From NCBI GenBank assembly GCA_036426205.1, contig CM071570.1, positions 53,217,087 to 53,281,086 on the forward strand: a DNA stretch of 64,000 nt. Reading direction: 5' to 3'. The translations under genes and the position numbers were made by a program. Every line of letters starts with the position of its first letter. Position 1 is the first letter of the stretch. This DNA is from Ascaphus truei (Eukaryota; Chordata; Amphibia; Anura; Ascaphidae). Under the pieces are notes generated by a model. That model made no database searches, had not been told where the DNA came from, and was given only the letters and a program-made list of their open reading frames with translations. This document shows positions 12,460 to 24,047 of the stretch, one piece after another.

Positions 12460-13654
12460 GAAAGCAAAGGCCACTTCTGGACCTCAATGAAATAGATCCA
12501 TCACCTGCCTGCTTCAGCAGTCCCCTCCCGCTTGCATTGGGTTGAAGATAAGTACTCTCTTTGTGTTTGGAAATTGTAGATTCCTAAAAGTGTTTGCTTC
12601 AAGTTTTTCTGCAGGGTGTTGCAGTATATCCTGATTTTTGTCCCTGAGAACAGTTCCCTTTTTATTTTTGTGGGAATTCCAATTTGTAACATGGACTTAT
12701 CCCGGTTTAAATAAAGCAGCCTCAGAGCTCTGAGAATCCAGCAGAGAGATAGTTAAGTGCAGCCACCCAATTAACTAGTCTCCATCTGCACTAATGGGAG
12801 CTCTGTAAAAAACCTCATGAGACACAGGAGAGATTCCTTAGCTCATATTTGGGCTGACAGAAGGAGAACAAAGAAGCCTGCACATAGACCCTGTCTTGAG
12901 CACAAAGGCTGTACTGAGTTCAAGACACCCAGAGACCTATATTTCCTGGAAACAGAGGATCCAGTAACCTGCCAGAGACTGACATGGAGGGCCACCTGCT
13001 TAAGGTACTTCCTGAGACTTTGGGGTGATAGGCTGGTAATGGGAATATCCTTCTAGTCCTGCAGATAGGGTCTGGGGAAGTAGGTTAGACTTTGCAAAGG
13101 GATAGGGGTTTGTTATTTTGTTGTTTTTGTATGTTATGCCTGGATAAAGGAATAGGCTTAATAAAGTCAAGATATAATTTCACCCAAATCGGTCTCCATT
13201 ATATGTACCTTTGCACACATCTCTTACACAGTTGAAAAGTTTTTTTTAAGTTTCCTGAAGCAAATACTCCACTGCACCCCCTTTATAGATAGAGAAGACT
13301 TATTGCGTTCAAAAACATTTCTGCTGAGGCTAGAACTGTTGCTGCAGAGACCAGTGCACCTTTCTTTGAGGTTTTTTGCAGTGTCTTGTGTAACCCCTGC
13401 TAATTCTCATATTCCCATGTTCAAGGACCAGCTTGCCTTTCATTGCAGACTTTCAGACTTCTACTTCAGACAAACTTGATTTTCTTTTGTTACTCTAAAC
13501 TGCTTGCTATATACTGCTGTTTCACAGGGTTCTATTTCAAAAGACAAAAGTATTTCCATTGTTTGTTTTAAGCTGTCTGTGATATTGCTATGCCTGATTC
13601 CAAAGTTTCAGATGTAATCACAAGTTTCTCTGTGCTTAGATTCCTGCAATGATG
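12460..13654. other. Unassigned
   Basis: No recognised gene. An AATAAAG-like string at about 13160 and scattered short open frames are not convincing. The right part runs into the ribozyme-like module at 13655. Confidence 0.4.
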
Positions 13655-13692
13655 GCGATGATGAAGTATATTGATTATACGAAACGCGTGGC
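13655..13692 (+). ncRNA. Hammerhead-ribozyme-like module, decayed core
   Basis: ATGATGA (13658-13664), an A, stem GTATA/TATAC (13666-13670 with 13676-13680, loop TTGAT), GAAA (13681-13684) and palindrome ACGCGT (13684-13689). This is the hammerhead order, but C3 is A and the residue at the cleavage position (13690) is G, which the consensus forbids. It therefore looks inactive. A GC-rich body and a GCGCTCC..CTTTCTTTTTTGG-like tail follow to about 14095, suggesting a retroposon about 440 bp long. Confidence 0.5.
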
Positions 13693-14537
13693 AAATTGTG
13701 TAACCAGCTTCCCTCTTCCTTGGGGGCTGGCATACACTCTAGTATACCTATTCCGGTCATGATTCCCAAACCTAACCGGCATCTGCGGATGGCTTTTAGG
13801 GGGCCTTTTTCCACACATGCACACACAGACTGCACACCACGCCAACAACCTCACACACGCGGAGGCAACCTTGCAGTGAGTGCCACGGAGCTAGTCCCAG
13901 CGCGCGGGACTGCCACATAAGAGGATCTTAAATCGCCCCTTTGCTTGACCAGTAGTGAAGCCGATGTGATGAGGATTTCGCTTAACCTGGACACGTACTA
14001 ACTTTTACTTATATGTTAGTGTCTACATTTTTGGTTGTTTAATACATAATATTATACTCTTACCTTGGTGCGCTCCTGTGCTTTCTTTTTTGGTAATCTG
14101 GTTCGCCGCCGGAGTGATCCACCGGAGCCCATCTTTGAAGTGTGGGGATACATTTCGAACTACAGGAGCTGCAAGAGGAAGGAGAGGAATCATTTTCTGT
14201 CATCATAGGAAGCAAGAGCGCGGACTGAACATTCTTTGGTTGCTACAATCAACATTAAGTTGGTAACTAGATTGAGAAGGGTTTAACTGGGTAATCAGTG
14301 GTGCTCTTGTCTGGAGAAATTAATGCACCAAGGAAGAGAGATGACACGGGATACAGTCAGAGCTGATAAGAGTCCACCAAAGGTTTAGCTGCTGGAGATC
14401 TATAATGCTGAGCCAGACACGGGTGGTCACACCAGCAACAAATAAAAGACAACAGCACAATGCCTGGGATAATTCGCTGTCAAATCAGGGTAAGAAGACT
14501 TTGAGCAAGACGTTTTCTCTCTCATTCTTGTAAAGAG

Positions 14538-14754
14538 CCTGATGTAGCCGTTACTGACACCTATGCTCCGGTGACGAAGTTAGACGCACCCCTTGTGATA
14601 TTCCCTGCAATGCCTTATGTACCTTATTCTGAGGCCTATGCTCCTGCGAGAAGGATAAAGGCACCTCTCTCTGGTTTCCCGGCAGCACCAGTGGTACCTG
14701 TTGTTGCGGATGTCTATGCTCCTGCGAAATATGGAGGATTGTCCGGAGGTTACC
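14538..14754 (+). CDS. Candidate exon of an unknown repetitive protein
   Basis: A pyrimidine tract (14513-14529) and AG precede an open frame from 14538 that runs 217 bases to a strong donor, GTGAGT, at 14755-14760. The frame has no stop and encodes about 72 residues in three imperfect repeats of 25-26 residues. Each carries a TYAPV, AYAPA or VYAPA core, followed in the first two by KLDAPL or RIKAPL and FPA. Repeat spacing at the DNA level is 75-78 bp, a multiple of three, which suggests selection on protein. I do not recognise the family. Flanking exons are not identified. It could be a chance open frame in a tandem repeat. Confidence 0.4.
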
Positions 14755-15019
14755 GTGAGTCGGCGTTCAGTCTCCAATATGAATGCCTCCAACATCATTC
14801 AGCCCAGTGGATGCTATATCGGCCGTGCAGCAGAAACTGCAGCTGTTTGGAGTGCTGTCTGTCTAACCGACCCAGGGTGGTCTGAATGCTCACCACAAAG
14901 ACACTTATGTAAGTGCAATACTTTGTGTTTTTTTAATAATAAAGCAATATTACACTATTTTTGCTTTTCTCCTTGTATATGTGGATTTCCCCTCCCTCCC
15001 TTTGGAAAATTGCCCTTGT

Positions 15020-15110
15020 TGATCTGGGGTACCTGCCTGGATGCAATCAAAGTTGGCCACCTGTGTTGATTTGAAGTACCTGTCTGGATGTAACTAAAGT
15101 TGGTCACTTC
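15020..15110 (+). repeat. Two-unit tandem duplication, about 47 bp
   Basis: GTACCTGCCTGGATG..AAAGTTGGCCAC is followed at once by GTACCTGTCTGGATG..AAAGTTGGTCAC. The units differ at a few positions. Confidence 0.6.
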
Positions 15111-15814
15111 TAATAACCACACTGCCTGAATATCACGTTAAACACGTGCGTGTAAAATCTGCAGAGTCTACAGTACGAATTCTATTTCTCTGGAAAAAAC
15201 AATGTTGCACTATTTTGTGTTTTAATTTCTTTCATGTCCTGATGAGATTTGCGCACCTGCTGTTCTTCATCATTTGCTGTTCGGATTGGGATTGAGTCCT
15301 ATCTCAGGAGCTGCACTTTCTAAAGGACAGTATATTTTGTTTCTTTGTTAAAAGTGGTGTTATTTGCGCTTATTTTCTTTATCACTACACCCTAAATGCT
15401 GCTGGACCTACAAATAAAAAAGGATCTAGATAGTGGCAAATTCCCTGACAACCTGTCTCGGCCTTCAACACCCATTGCAGAAACCGTCTGAAGGATTAAA
15501 AAAAAAAAAAACAATAAATAGAGCAGCCCACCGGAAAGAATACATTTAAAAAATAATCCCCCACAAATATATAGCCTAACAAGTGAAAGCACAACAGGTG
15601 GATAGGTTGTCTATAGAAATGAAAGAGTAGAAATGCGTAATTCCATAGTGTAATCCAATTTATTTAAAGTTTTAAACATATTGAGGCATATAATAGATGC
15701 ACTAACACTGTACAAAATCTTTAAAAGCTTATCTGTCGATATGTTAGAGAAACAGAAAGGTGTCTGTGAGCTGAGTAAAAGTCCATGTGGCAGCTTCGGA
15801 TCAGGCTCTTACTC

Positions 15815-15990
15815 TTCCTCCGTCACATAATCGCTACGACATTATGTCAGCTGTTCCCTACACGTGCCATCTCTCTTGGCAACTTCTTTAGGGCTCACCT
15901 TAGGAAGTTGCCAAGAGGGAAGAAATGCAAAGGTAACAGCTGACATCCTGTCATAGCAATTATGTGATGGAGGAAGAGATGGAGCCAGAT
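15815..15990. repeat. Foldback (long inverted repeat), about 175 bp
   Basis: The left arm contains CTTCCTCCGTCACATAAT, ATGTCAGCTGTT and CTCTTGGCAACTTC. The right arm has their reverse complements in reverse order: GAAGTTGCCAAGAG, AACAGCTGACAT and ATTATGTGATGGAGGAAG. The arms are about 75 bp with a short centre near 15892. This fits a non-autonomous DNA transposon or foldback; no target duplication was verified. Confidence 0.6.
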
Positions 15991-17900
15991 CACCTTGCCA
16001 CTGATGGGAGCAATTTGATCCCACATTGCTTTTCCCCTGGCTGCCTGAGCTCTCCGTTGTTTTCCTCCAGGCACACCCACCAAGTGGGATCCCCCTGTAC
16101 CTCACTCAGCCACCCCAGCATGCGAGATCACCTCTCCCTGCAATAGAGTTAGGGCTCCCCCACCAGCTGGCCCTGCTTTCTCTCCAGCCATTCCTGCCTT
16201 CTCGCTCCTCGGCCACACAAAGCTATATCTCTGCCCACTAGAAGGGCCCACCTCCTCTTCCCCTGCTGGCCTTTTCTCCCAGCTCTCCCTGCTCCAGTTT
16301 CTCACAGCAAAGGGACTAAAACAACCATTACAGTATCCATCTATAGCCTTGCTAAGTCATCCCCACTGCTGACAGCTCAATGGACCACCGCTCCACCCTC
16401 CATGCCTGTAAACCATCTCTGTGTTCTCTTTCAAAAATGTTTAAAATGCCGTTGGAAACACAAAAGGTAAGGGAAGCGTGCCCCCTTGACCCTCATTTTA
16501 TTCCCAACCTTTCTCCACTATAGACCAGCCAATCTCCCATTGCCCTGTTCTATCATTTATCCCTTAATGGCCCAGGGCTAGCTCCTTCTGGCCCTAGACA
16601 TGTGCCCCTTTCCTTAAAGTTTAGCGACTTCTTTCTCCTCGGTCTATTCTCTAACAGATACATTGCAAGCATAATTTTGATCACATTATTGTAAATTGAT
16701 GATGCGAGAAGCAAATTCCCCCCTGTAAATAAAGACTTGAAAAATCAATATGACTTTAAGTGACTTTGATGTTCTATCGAAGTCCTGTGACCGCTATCGT
16801 CGTTTAATTACTTATGAGGTTAACTGGGCCATAAGCTAAAAATACATACTGTATGTAATGGTTGACAGGCATATGAACAATTTATCTTCTCTATAGTTGT
16901 ACCATTAGTAAATGACCAGTGGAGGAGCAAAGAAATGTAAGGTCAGTAAAAATAACTGAATATTAAATTGATGAAATATTGGCCTTCCATCATTGATTAC
17001 ACTTGTGCAATAATTTTTTTTCAGTTTCTCATTATTTAAGTTTTATTTTCTAAGCTGGATAAGTAAATTCTTTAGAGCAGAGTTGTCAATATCTGAGGGC
17101 AATCACCAGTTGGGGTTAGTAAGGTTTGTTGAAGAAGTCATTACTATATGCGGAAATATTACTGGATACTATACAATATTCTGCGAATTCAAAAAAATTA
17201 TTGCTGCTTTCATCTTATCATTTCTGGCAGTTTAAAAGCTTTTATGATCAGTACACCAAGTCACTCAAATTATCTGACCCTATCACTTCCACTTTCAAAG
17301 GATGGATAATTAAGTGTGATGGATAACTGCTAATTGTGTCCACAATCAGTGTTGCTATTTTATTAAGTGGGTCCAGATAACTGTGAGAATCAGATAACCT
17401 AAAATTGGACAAGCCAATGCAGACAAACTGGCAGATTGTTGCATACCAGACATTTCTTCAGAAAAAGATCAACACTGTGTACTATTTATAAATCTAAATC
17501 AAAAAATCATGTCTTTAAGAAATGCTATATATTTTTTTTAATTTGTGAACTTTATTTCAAGTCATATGGGCCCCTGCTTTAATCTCTTAGTCCTGTTGGA
17601 TCGTACATGATTCCATTCATTAAGTTGGTGCCTTATGCTTATCAACTCTATATACTGCCGTTGGTTCCATTGTCACAGTATACTTAGTGTTGAACTTTAC
17701 TTCTCATTGAGTGCTCATAGATGTACAAAGCACCTTACCCTCTTCTAGGATAGAGAACCATATCTAATGAGCAGTCTTCTGAAATGGTAAGACACCTTGC
17801 AGTCCATTTTTTTTGAATAGGCTGTAAAGCACTGAAGGTGCCTTATGGCAGAACACTGTTTAGTAAATTTGGATCACTGTCTTTATCCATCATAAGATTA
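15991..17900. other. Unassigned, left part pyrimidine-rich
   Basis: 16000-16320 is CT-rich with short open frames on both strands and no recognised motif. The rest is AT-rich without a recognisable gene. Heptamer scars are near 16328 and 16848. Confidence 0.4.
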
Positions 17901-17945
17901 GAAGTAGTGATGTACCGGGTACCCGGTAATTACCCGGTACCCTGC
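17901..17945. repeat. Near-palindromic ACCCGGTA cluster
   Basis: TACCGGGTACCCGGTAATTA is followed directly by CCCGGTACCC, a nested set of direct and inverted ACCCGG/CCGGGT units. Such clusters occur at ends of some hAT-type transposons. I could not find the partner end, so this stays a structural observation. Confidence 0.4.
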
Positions 17946-17999
17946 ATACTCGGCTAAATTTTCCCTACCCTGATGCTACCTGGACCGGCCCAGGTCGCT

Positions 18000-19340
18000 G
18001 GAACTCAGTGCCGGGTAATTCCATCCTGCTCTGCTCCCTTGGGCCTCCTTTTGGAGAACGGCAGAAACAGAGAAGCAGAAGAGACTTACCTGCAGCCAGA
18101 GGCAGAGGGTAAGGAGGATGACTGCAACATCCTGGTGGTGGTGAGAAAGACAATGGCAACAACCAGGTGATGATGAGGAAGACGACGGCAACATCCTGGA
18201 GGTGGTGGGAGCACAGGAACATGTGAGCAGGAGCAGAGTGGAACTAGAGGACAGCCGGGGAGGAGGCGCCCCTTGGTCTGCCTGCTACAGCGGCAGATAC
18301 CGGAAGTCTGAAGACTTCCCAGTCAAACCGCTGGGGCATGCTCCTCCCCGGCTGTCCTATAGTGCCAAAGACATTAGATTTTGTGTTCCGAGCTACTCCT
18401 TTGCTCATTAGGGCCATGCACAAATTGTTTAAGGGCAGTCTTACATTATTTATAAACTTTATATATTACTTGTTTTAACATATTTAATTTTATACTGTAT
18501 GGCAGGAAACAAATGATATAAACATTGCCGATTTGCCAATGTACACATTGAAGCAAGATTGGCAGATAGTTAACATGAATTGCATTTACAGATATTTGAC
18601 AGATCAATTACATTTAATCTATCATGTTGTTGTTGTAATTTGTATTTTCATTCTCCACCCTTGAGAATATATTCTCACACCCACACCACTGAAATGTTCC
18701 CAATGTACTAATAACCCACATGCTTACAGCTAGTAATCCACAACATATAATATATTAAAAGAATGGGCTCTTGCACACATTAAACATCCATTTTGGTGGA
18801 TTATAATGATCCACTGCACTGCACTGACTCATACGATAGGCATTAAGGAGAAACAAATGATCTTTTTTCCACCGTTTGTTGTATGTTTATTCTTAGAATG
18901 TTACCTTCTAAAAAGATAATGTCAGAAATATATTATATAATATATATATATATATATATATACCATATTACATACTAAATTTTGATTCTAACAAAAAGCA
19001 TATGCAATTAATATTTTCTTGCCTCATTAGCATACATTTTTCATCATACGTTTATTTTTCTATCTAAATATAACAGCAATTTGTTTTTACTGATGTTTGC
19101 ACAGTAATACATTTTGTGTACAGGGTTCTAATCAGCACAGAAGCCATTTCATAAAACATATTTACCTTTCAGTTTAAATTGGAGCCCAACATCTTTGCAT
19201 TTACAACAGGATTATTAAAAGATTTCTAAAGAATCGTAACTTATGACAGCATTTACCGAATAAAAACATATGATGATTAGTGCAGAAAAGAGCAGATAAA
19301 AACTTGTGGATATTAAACTTTTAGAATGTAACCCTATGTC
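18000..19340. other. Unassigned, with a TA microsatellite
   Basis: No gene recognised. A (TA)n run lies at about 18938-18962. Short open frames around 18000-18400 on both strands lack motifs. Confidence 0.4.
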
Positions 19341-19615
19341 TGGAGTATGAAAAAAGAACACAAAGCGAAGTATGTAGACACTTACAATGGGGTAATGTGT
19401 GGTGAACAAGTCACTGCTCGCTACTCGCCGGGCTGGCTAGATGTCCAGGGGAGTGCAATGCTGATACGCCGCATCCCATGTGCTGATCTTGTGTTGTGGG
19501 TGCAAATTGTCCAGCACTTCCTGGTTTGTCAGCGATGGAAACTACGATTTGGTAGGCTCTGACGTGTCTGAGGGAGCTACGTGGAACACCGGACAGGAAC
19601 AGCTGTGGTATAACG

Positions 19616-19657
19616 TGACCACTATGCGTTTCGCACGGCTTTGTGCTTCATCAGGGG
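19616..19657 (-). ncRNA. Hammerhead-ribozyme-like module, core intact
   Basis: On the minus strand: CTGATGA (19654-19648), an extra A, stem GCAC/GTGC (19646-19643 with 19636-19633, loop AAAGCC), GAAA (19632-19629), then ACGCAT and A at the cleavage position (19623). All catalytic-core residues match the hammerhead consensus apart from the extra A after A9. Helix I is poor (CCC before the core against GTGG after it, with one mismatch) and the ACGCAT palindrome is imperfect. A GC-rich body with TGACGT-like strings follows toward 19340. Confidence 0.55.
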
Positions 19658-19813
19658 TACATGTTTTGGGTCTGTTTTTTTACTTAATATATCCTCCACA
19701 AAGCAGGGGTCAATTAAGGATTATCAGAGGAACAAGGTATAAAATGTCTTATTTTTCCTCATAGTCATGTAAAGTTCCCATATTGAGTATCACGATAAAA
19801 TATAGTTAACTAC

Positions 19814-19818
19814 ATATG
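19814..19818. repeat. Target-site duplication, left copy (ATATG)
   Basis: ATATG directly precedes the terminal TGTTACG of the Gypsy element. The same five bases follow its other end at 25752-25756. Five bases is the normal duplication length for Gypsy integration. Confidence 0.8.
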
Positions 19819-20634
19819 TGTTACGCCGGTGCTGCCCGCAGACCAGACCCGTCCCCTGAGCTGAAGGGGGAAGTGGAAATACACGCACCCGCAGCAAAGG
19901 GAGCGTGTCCGGAGTGTGGTATGAAGCGTTTCCAGGTGTAGTAAGGTAGACAATACTTGCCGGTACCGGTTGTAGAGATAGAGTGAAGGATGCCTCGCCG
20001 AAGTCAGGGAGTGGAGAGTGGAGATAGGTCGTTGTCCAAGCCGTGTTCAAGGGGTTACCAGAGTGAGCGTTGTCCAAGAAGTGCAGAGATCGAGAGCCAG
20101 AGAGGGTAGTCGTACGAGCCGCGTCAGAACCTGTGAAAACACTGAGAGAATCCAGAAGTACTTCCATGCAGAGACTATGTCGAGCAAAGACTGAGAGCAG
20201 AGAGGAGCTAGATAAAGCAGGAAGGTCGAATTAGGAATGGAGGCGGGACAGGAAGAGCTACAGGGAGACACTGCAGATTGGTGCAGGCATAACAGGCCAG
20301 GTGAGTCTTGTTGGTAACCTTAGTATGCCCGTGCAGTGTGCGGGGGCGGAGCCTGAGGTCCGGGGGATGGGAATAAGAGTGTGTAGACTGAGCGTGCTCC
20401 GTAACTCGTGTACGCGTGTTAACCGAACCAGTGGATGGTGCAGGTGTGCGTGCAGGAGGGCGTGGGCGCGCCCGGCGCTGAGCAGAGGAATCGCCGTGGG
20501 GAGTGATCCCGCGACGGCGGCAGGGGCGAGGAGCCGTGGAGGCCGGTAAGGCAGGTTTGTTTCGTGTGTCCAGGGGCTCCCTGCGGGAAGGGGGTGCTCC
20601 GTGTGGGGAGCGTGGAGAACGCCGATTCCTGACA
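19819..20634 (-). repeat. Gypsy 3' LTR
   Basis: 816 bp, beginning TGTCAGGAATCGGCG on the coding (minus) strand and ending GGCGTAACA. It is the partner of 24931-25751. Differences include a CCAGG duplication present only in the 5' LTR near 25046 and clustered changes around 20080 and 20225. Confidence 0.92.
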
Positions 20635-22359
20635 GTACCCCCCTCTTCAGGAACGGCCTCAGGACGGTCCAAGAACGGTTTCTCTGGAAACTTTTTCCTG
20701 AAGGACTTAAGAAGGGCCGGGGCATGAATGTCCTTTGAAGGTACCCAGGATCTCTCTTCAGGGCCAAAGCCCTTCCACTGCACCAAGAACTGGAGCTGAC
20801 CCCTGTATAGGCGAGAATCCAAAAGAGAGTGAACTTCATATTTCTCGTTATTTTGTACAGTAATGGGATCCGGTTTACGAGTCTGATCCGGAAAGAAGTG
20901 ACTGGAGATAAATGGTTTTAAGAGGGACACATGAAAGACATTGGGAATCTTCATACTGGGTGGTAGTTGGAGCCGGAATGCCACGGGATTGATTTGTTCG
21001 CAAATAGGGAAGGGACCCAGGAACTTAGGTGCCAGTTTAGGAGATGGTACCTTGAGGTGGATATTCTTAGAGGAGAGCCATACCAAATCCCCTGGTTTGT
21101 AACTGGGCGCCGAACGACAACGACGATCGGCCTGTAGTTTCGATCTGCGGGAGGAGTTGAGAAGGGTAGACTGAATCATGGACCATGCGGTTTGGAGGGA
21201 AGAAATGCGTTCATCTACGGCTGGTACTCCAGAAGGGATGTTGGGGATGGGAAGACAGGGAGGATGGAACCCATAATTTATAAAGAAGGGCGACTCCCGG
21301 GTGGATTCGTTTTTTGCAGAATTGACGGCATACTCTGCCCAAGAGAGGAGTTGAGCCCAATCATCCTGGAAATTGGATATGAAACATCTCAGGTACTTCT
21401 CCAGGGATTGATTGATTCTCTCCGTTTGTCCATTGGACTGAGGATGATAGGCGGAAGTGAAAGAAGAAGAGATGCCCAATCTCTTCGTGAAAGTTCTCCA
21501 AAATTTGGATACAAACTGAGAACCTCTGTCAGAAACAATGGACGAAGGGATCCCATGAATCCGGAAAATCTGCTCCGTAAAGATATCAGCAAGGGCGGGG
21601 GAGGTGGGTAATCCTTTAAGTGGAATGAAATGGGACATCTTCGAGAATCTGTCCACGACCACCAAGATAGTGTTCATTCCTCTGGACCTAGGCAACTCCA
21701 CGATGAAGTCCATCGAAATGTGGGACCAGGGGCGGTCGGGAACTGGAAGAGGTAACAGAAAACCCTGAGGCTTTTGATGGAGAGTCTTGCTTTGAGCGCA
21801 CGTGGGGCAGGCGCGGGTAAACTCCAGAATATCTTGAGACATCCTTGGCCACCAGAAATTCCGACGAATGAGATCAGTAGTCTTCTTAAAACCTGGATGA
21901 CCTGCAGATTTGGAGGAGTGATGACCCCAAGACAGGACCTCTGGAACAAATTTGGAAGGTACAAAGAGTTTGTTGTCGGGAACGACCAAGTCTTTGGGAA
22001 TGCGTCTCTGGGAGTGCAAAATCTTGTCAAGATTCTTGAAAGAAGACGTGGCGAGAATCCTCTCATGCGGAAGGATAGTCTCCAAAGATTCCTCTGGCCT
22101 CTCTTCAGAAGAATGTATACGGGAGAGTGCGTCTGCGTTTACGTTCTTGGTCCCGGGGATATAGGAAAGGTGAAAATCGAATCGAGAAAAAAAAAGAGCC
22201 CAATGAGCCTGTCGTGGACCAAGGCGTCGAGCGTTCTCTATGTAAAGAAGGTTCTTGTGGTCCGTGAGAATAGTAAACGGCTCTTTCGACCCCTCCAGCA
22301 AGTGTCTCCACTCTTGAAGAGCCATCTTCACGGCCAGAAGTTCCCTGTTACCCACGTCA
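20208..22359 (-). pseudogene. Gypsy pol: RNase H end, integrase, chromodomain
   Basis: The open frame of about 715 residues starts in RNase H ([20 protein letters not shown], then FTILTDHKNL). It continues with the integrase zinc finger (HHSSKSAGHPG, then CPTCAQSK), the catalytic Asp-Asp-Glu core (MDFIVELP, VSDRGSQF, GQTERINQ) and a chromodomain (FLVQWKGFGPEERSWVP, about residue 490). Integrase joins the element DNA to the chromosome and the chromodomain guides it to chromatin. The frame reads through the polypurine tract and on into the 3' LTR before stopping at 20208, which adds an arginine/proline-rich tail of about 140 residues. It is separated from the reverse transcriptase by a five-base scar at 22360-22366. 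Confidence 0.9.
20635..20648 (-). promoter_or_regulatory. Polypurine tract for plus-strand priming
   Basis: On the minus strand GAAGAGGGGGGTAC immediately precedes the TGTCAG start of the 3' LTR. This is the expected place and composition for the Gypsy polypurine tract. It lies inside the pol reading frame. Confidence 0.8.
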
Positions 22360-24047
22360 TACTGTAGTTCCTCTCGGCAGACAAGAATTTCTTGGAAAAA
22401 TATGCACAGGGATGTAACTTATCTTGGGGTGTGGGTCTCTGAGAAAGAACGGCACCAGCGCCGCAATCAGAAGCATCGACCTCCAGGACGAAGGGAAGTT
22501 CAATGTTGGGATGACGGAGAATAGGTGTGGATATAAAGGCCTCCTTGAGTGTCTCGAAGGCGGAGATGGCCTCGGATGACCAAGCAGAAGGATCAGCTCC
22601 TTTTTTGGTGAGCGCAGTAAGGGGTGCCACAATGGTGGAAAAACTCCGTATAAACTTACGATAATAATTAGTGAACCCTAAAAAACGTTGTATGGCCTTG
22701 AGAGAGTTGGGTCTTGGCCATTCAGTGACTGCTTGAAGTTTACCGGAGTCCATCATAAACCCCTCATCGGAAATGATGTACCCCAGGAACGGAGTAGAGG
22801 TCTGATGAAAGGTGCACTTCTCCAGTTTGGCGTACAAATGGTGTTCACGGAGACGGGAAAGGACGTAGGAGGTGTGGCGTATATGGTCCTGGAGATCTTT
22901 GGAAAAAATCAGGATATCATCCAAGTATACAATGACAAAAGTATTGAGTACCTTACGAAAGACGTCGTTGATGAAATCCTGGAAGACAGCGGGAGCATTA
23001 CATAAACCGAAAGGCATTACCAGATACTCGTAGTGTCCACTACGCGTGTTGAAGGCTGTTTTCCATTCATCCCCCTTCCTGATGCGCATCAGGTTATAGG
23101 CACCACGTAGATCCAACTTGGAAAAATCTTGGCCCCCTTTAATTTATCGAACAGTTCGGTAATAAGGAAAAGGGGGTAACGATTTTTAATAGTTATGTGG
23201 TTTAAACCCCTGTAGTCGATGCAAGGCCTCAACGACCCGTCCTTTTTCTTGATGAAGAAAAACCCAGCCCCTGCTGGGGAATTGGAGTGACGAATAAAGC
23301 CTTTCTTGAGATTCTCCTGGATATATTCATCCATAGCGTGAGATTCTGGTAACGACAAGGGGTAGGTCTTGGACTTGGGTAGGGAGTAACCTGGACTAGA
23401 TCGATCGGACAATCGTAAGTCCTGTGTGGCGGCAAGAGGTCTGACTGTACCTTATTGAAAACGTCCTGGAATTGATGGTAAACGGAAGGTAGAATAACTT
23501 CGGGAACAGAGGTATTGGCCAGCAGTTGATGAGTCTCGCCTGACCTCGGCCTACAGGAAATGGGAGCAGAGGAAGTCCAGTCAATAAGAGGATTGTTAAG
23601 CTGTAGCCAAGGAAGACCAAGGGTGATGGGTATCCCAGGAGCGTGAATGGCATCGAGAACTAAGATCTCCTTGTGCAGATGTGAGGACAGAAGCAAGGGA
23701 GCCGTCTCTAAGGAGATGTGGGCCGGGGTAAGAGGACGTCCATCGATACCGACGAGTGCGATGGGAACCTTCTTTCTCACGAGTGGTATGCGGTTTAACC
23801 TGGCGAATTCAAGATCCACGAAGTTTCCTCCAGCTCCTGAGTCAATAAAAGCGGCGGTAGAAGTCTTGAACTTATAGCCTGAAAGGGAGACTGGAAATGT
23901 AAGTTTCTTAGGGAGTTCACCTTTAGAAAGGGGACGTGGAGACATTAAACCCAAAGAGAGCCCCTCAGTACTCACTGGGTGTTCCCGTTTCCCGGACGCA
24001 GTGGACACTCCCGAACCAGATGTTCCATGGATCCGCAGTAGAAACAC
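22328..24047 (-). pseudogene. Gypsy protease and reverse transcriptase, frameshifted
   Basis: Protease: AAFIDSGAGGNFVDLEFARL holds the DSG active site (about 23830). Reverse transcriptase: [37 protein letters not shown], then [38 protein letters not shown] and the catalytic [14 protein letters not shown] (about 22930). The enzyme copies element RNA. Frames change near 23400 and near 23125, the latter at a T-run inside KGAKIF where one base appears lost. The protease frame overlaps the end of gag, so gag and pol were in different frames. Confidence 0.88.
22360..22366. other. TACTGTA scar breaking the pol frame
   Basis: On the coding strand the frame reads AGGAACTA, then CAGTA, then TGACGTGGG. 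Without the five bases CAGTA the codons would give [11 protein letters not shown], the usual RNase H entry of Gypsy elements, and would join the reverse transcriptase frame to the RNase H/integrase frame. The change is TA to TACAGTA on the coding strand, the footprint type left by Sleeping Beauty-like Tc1 excision. Confidence 0.7.
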
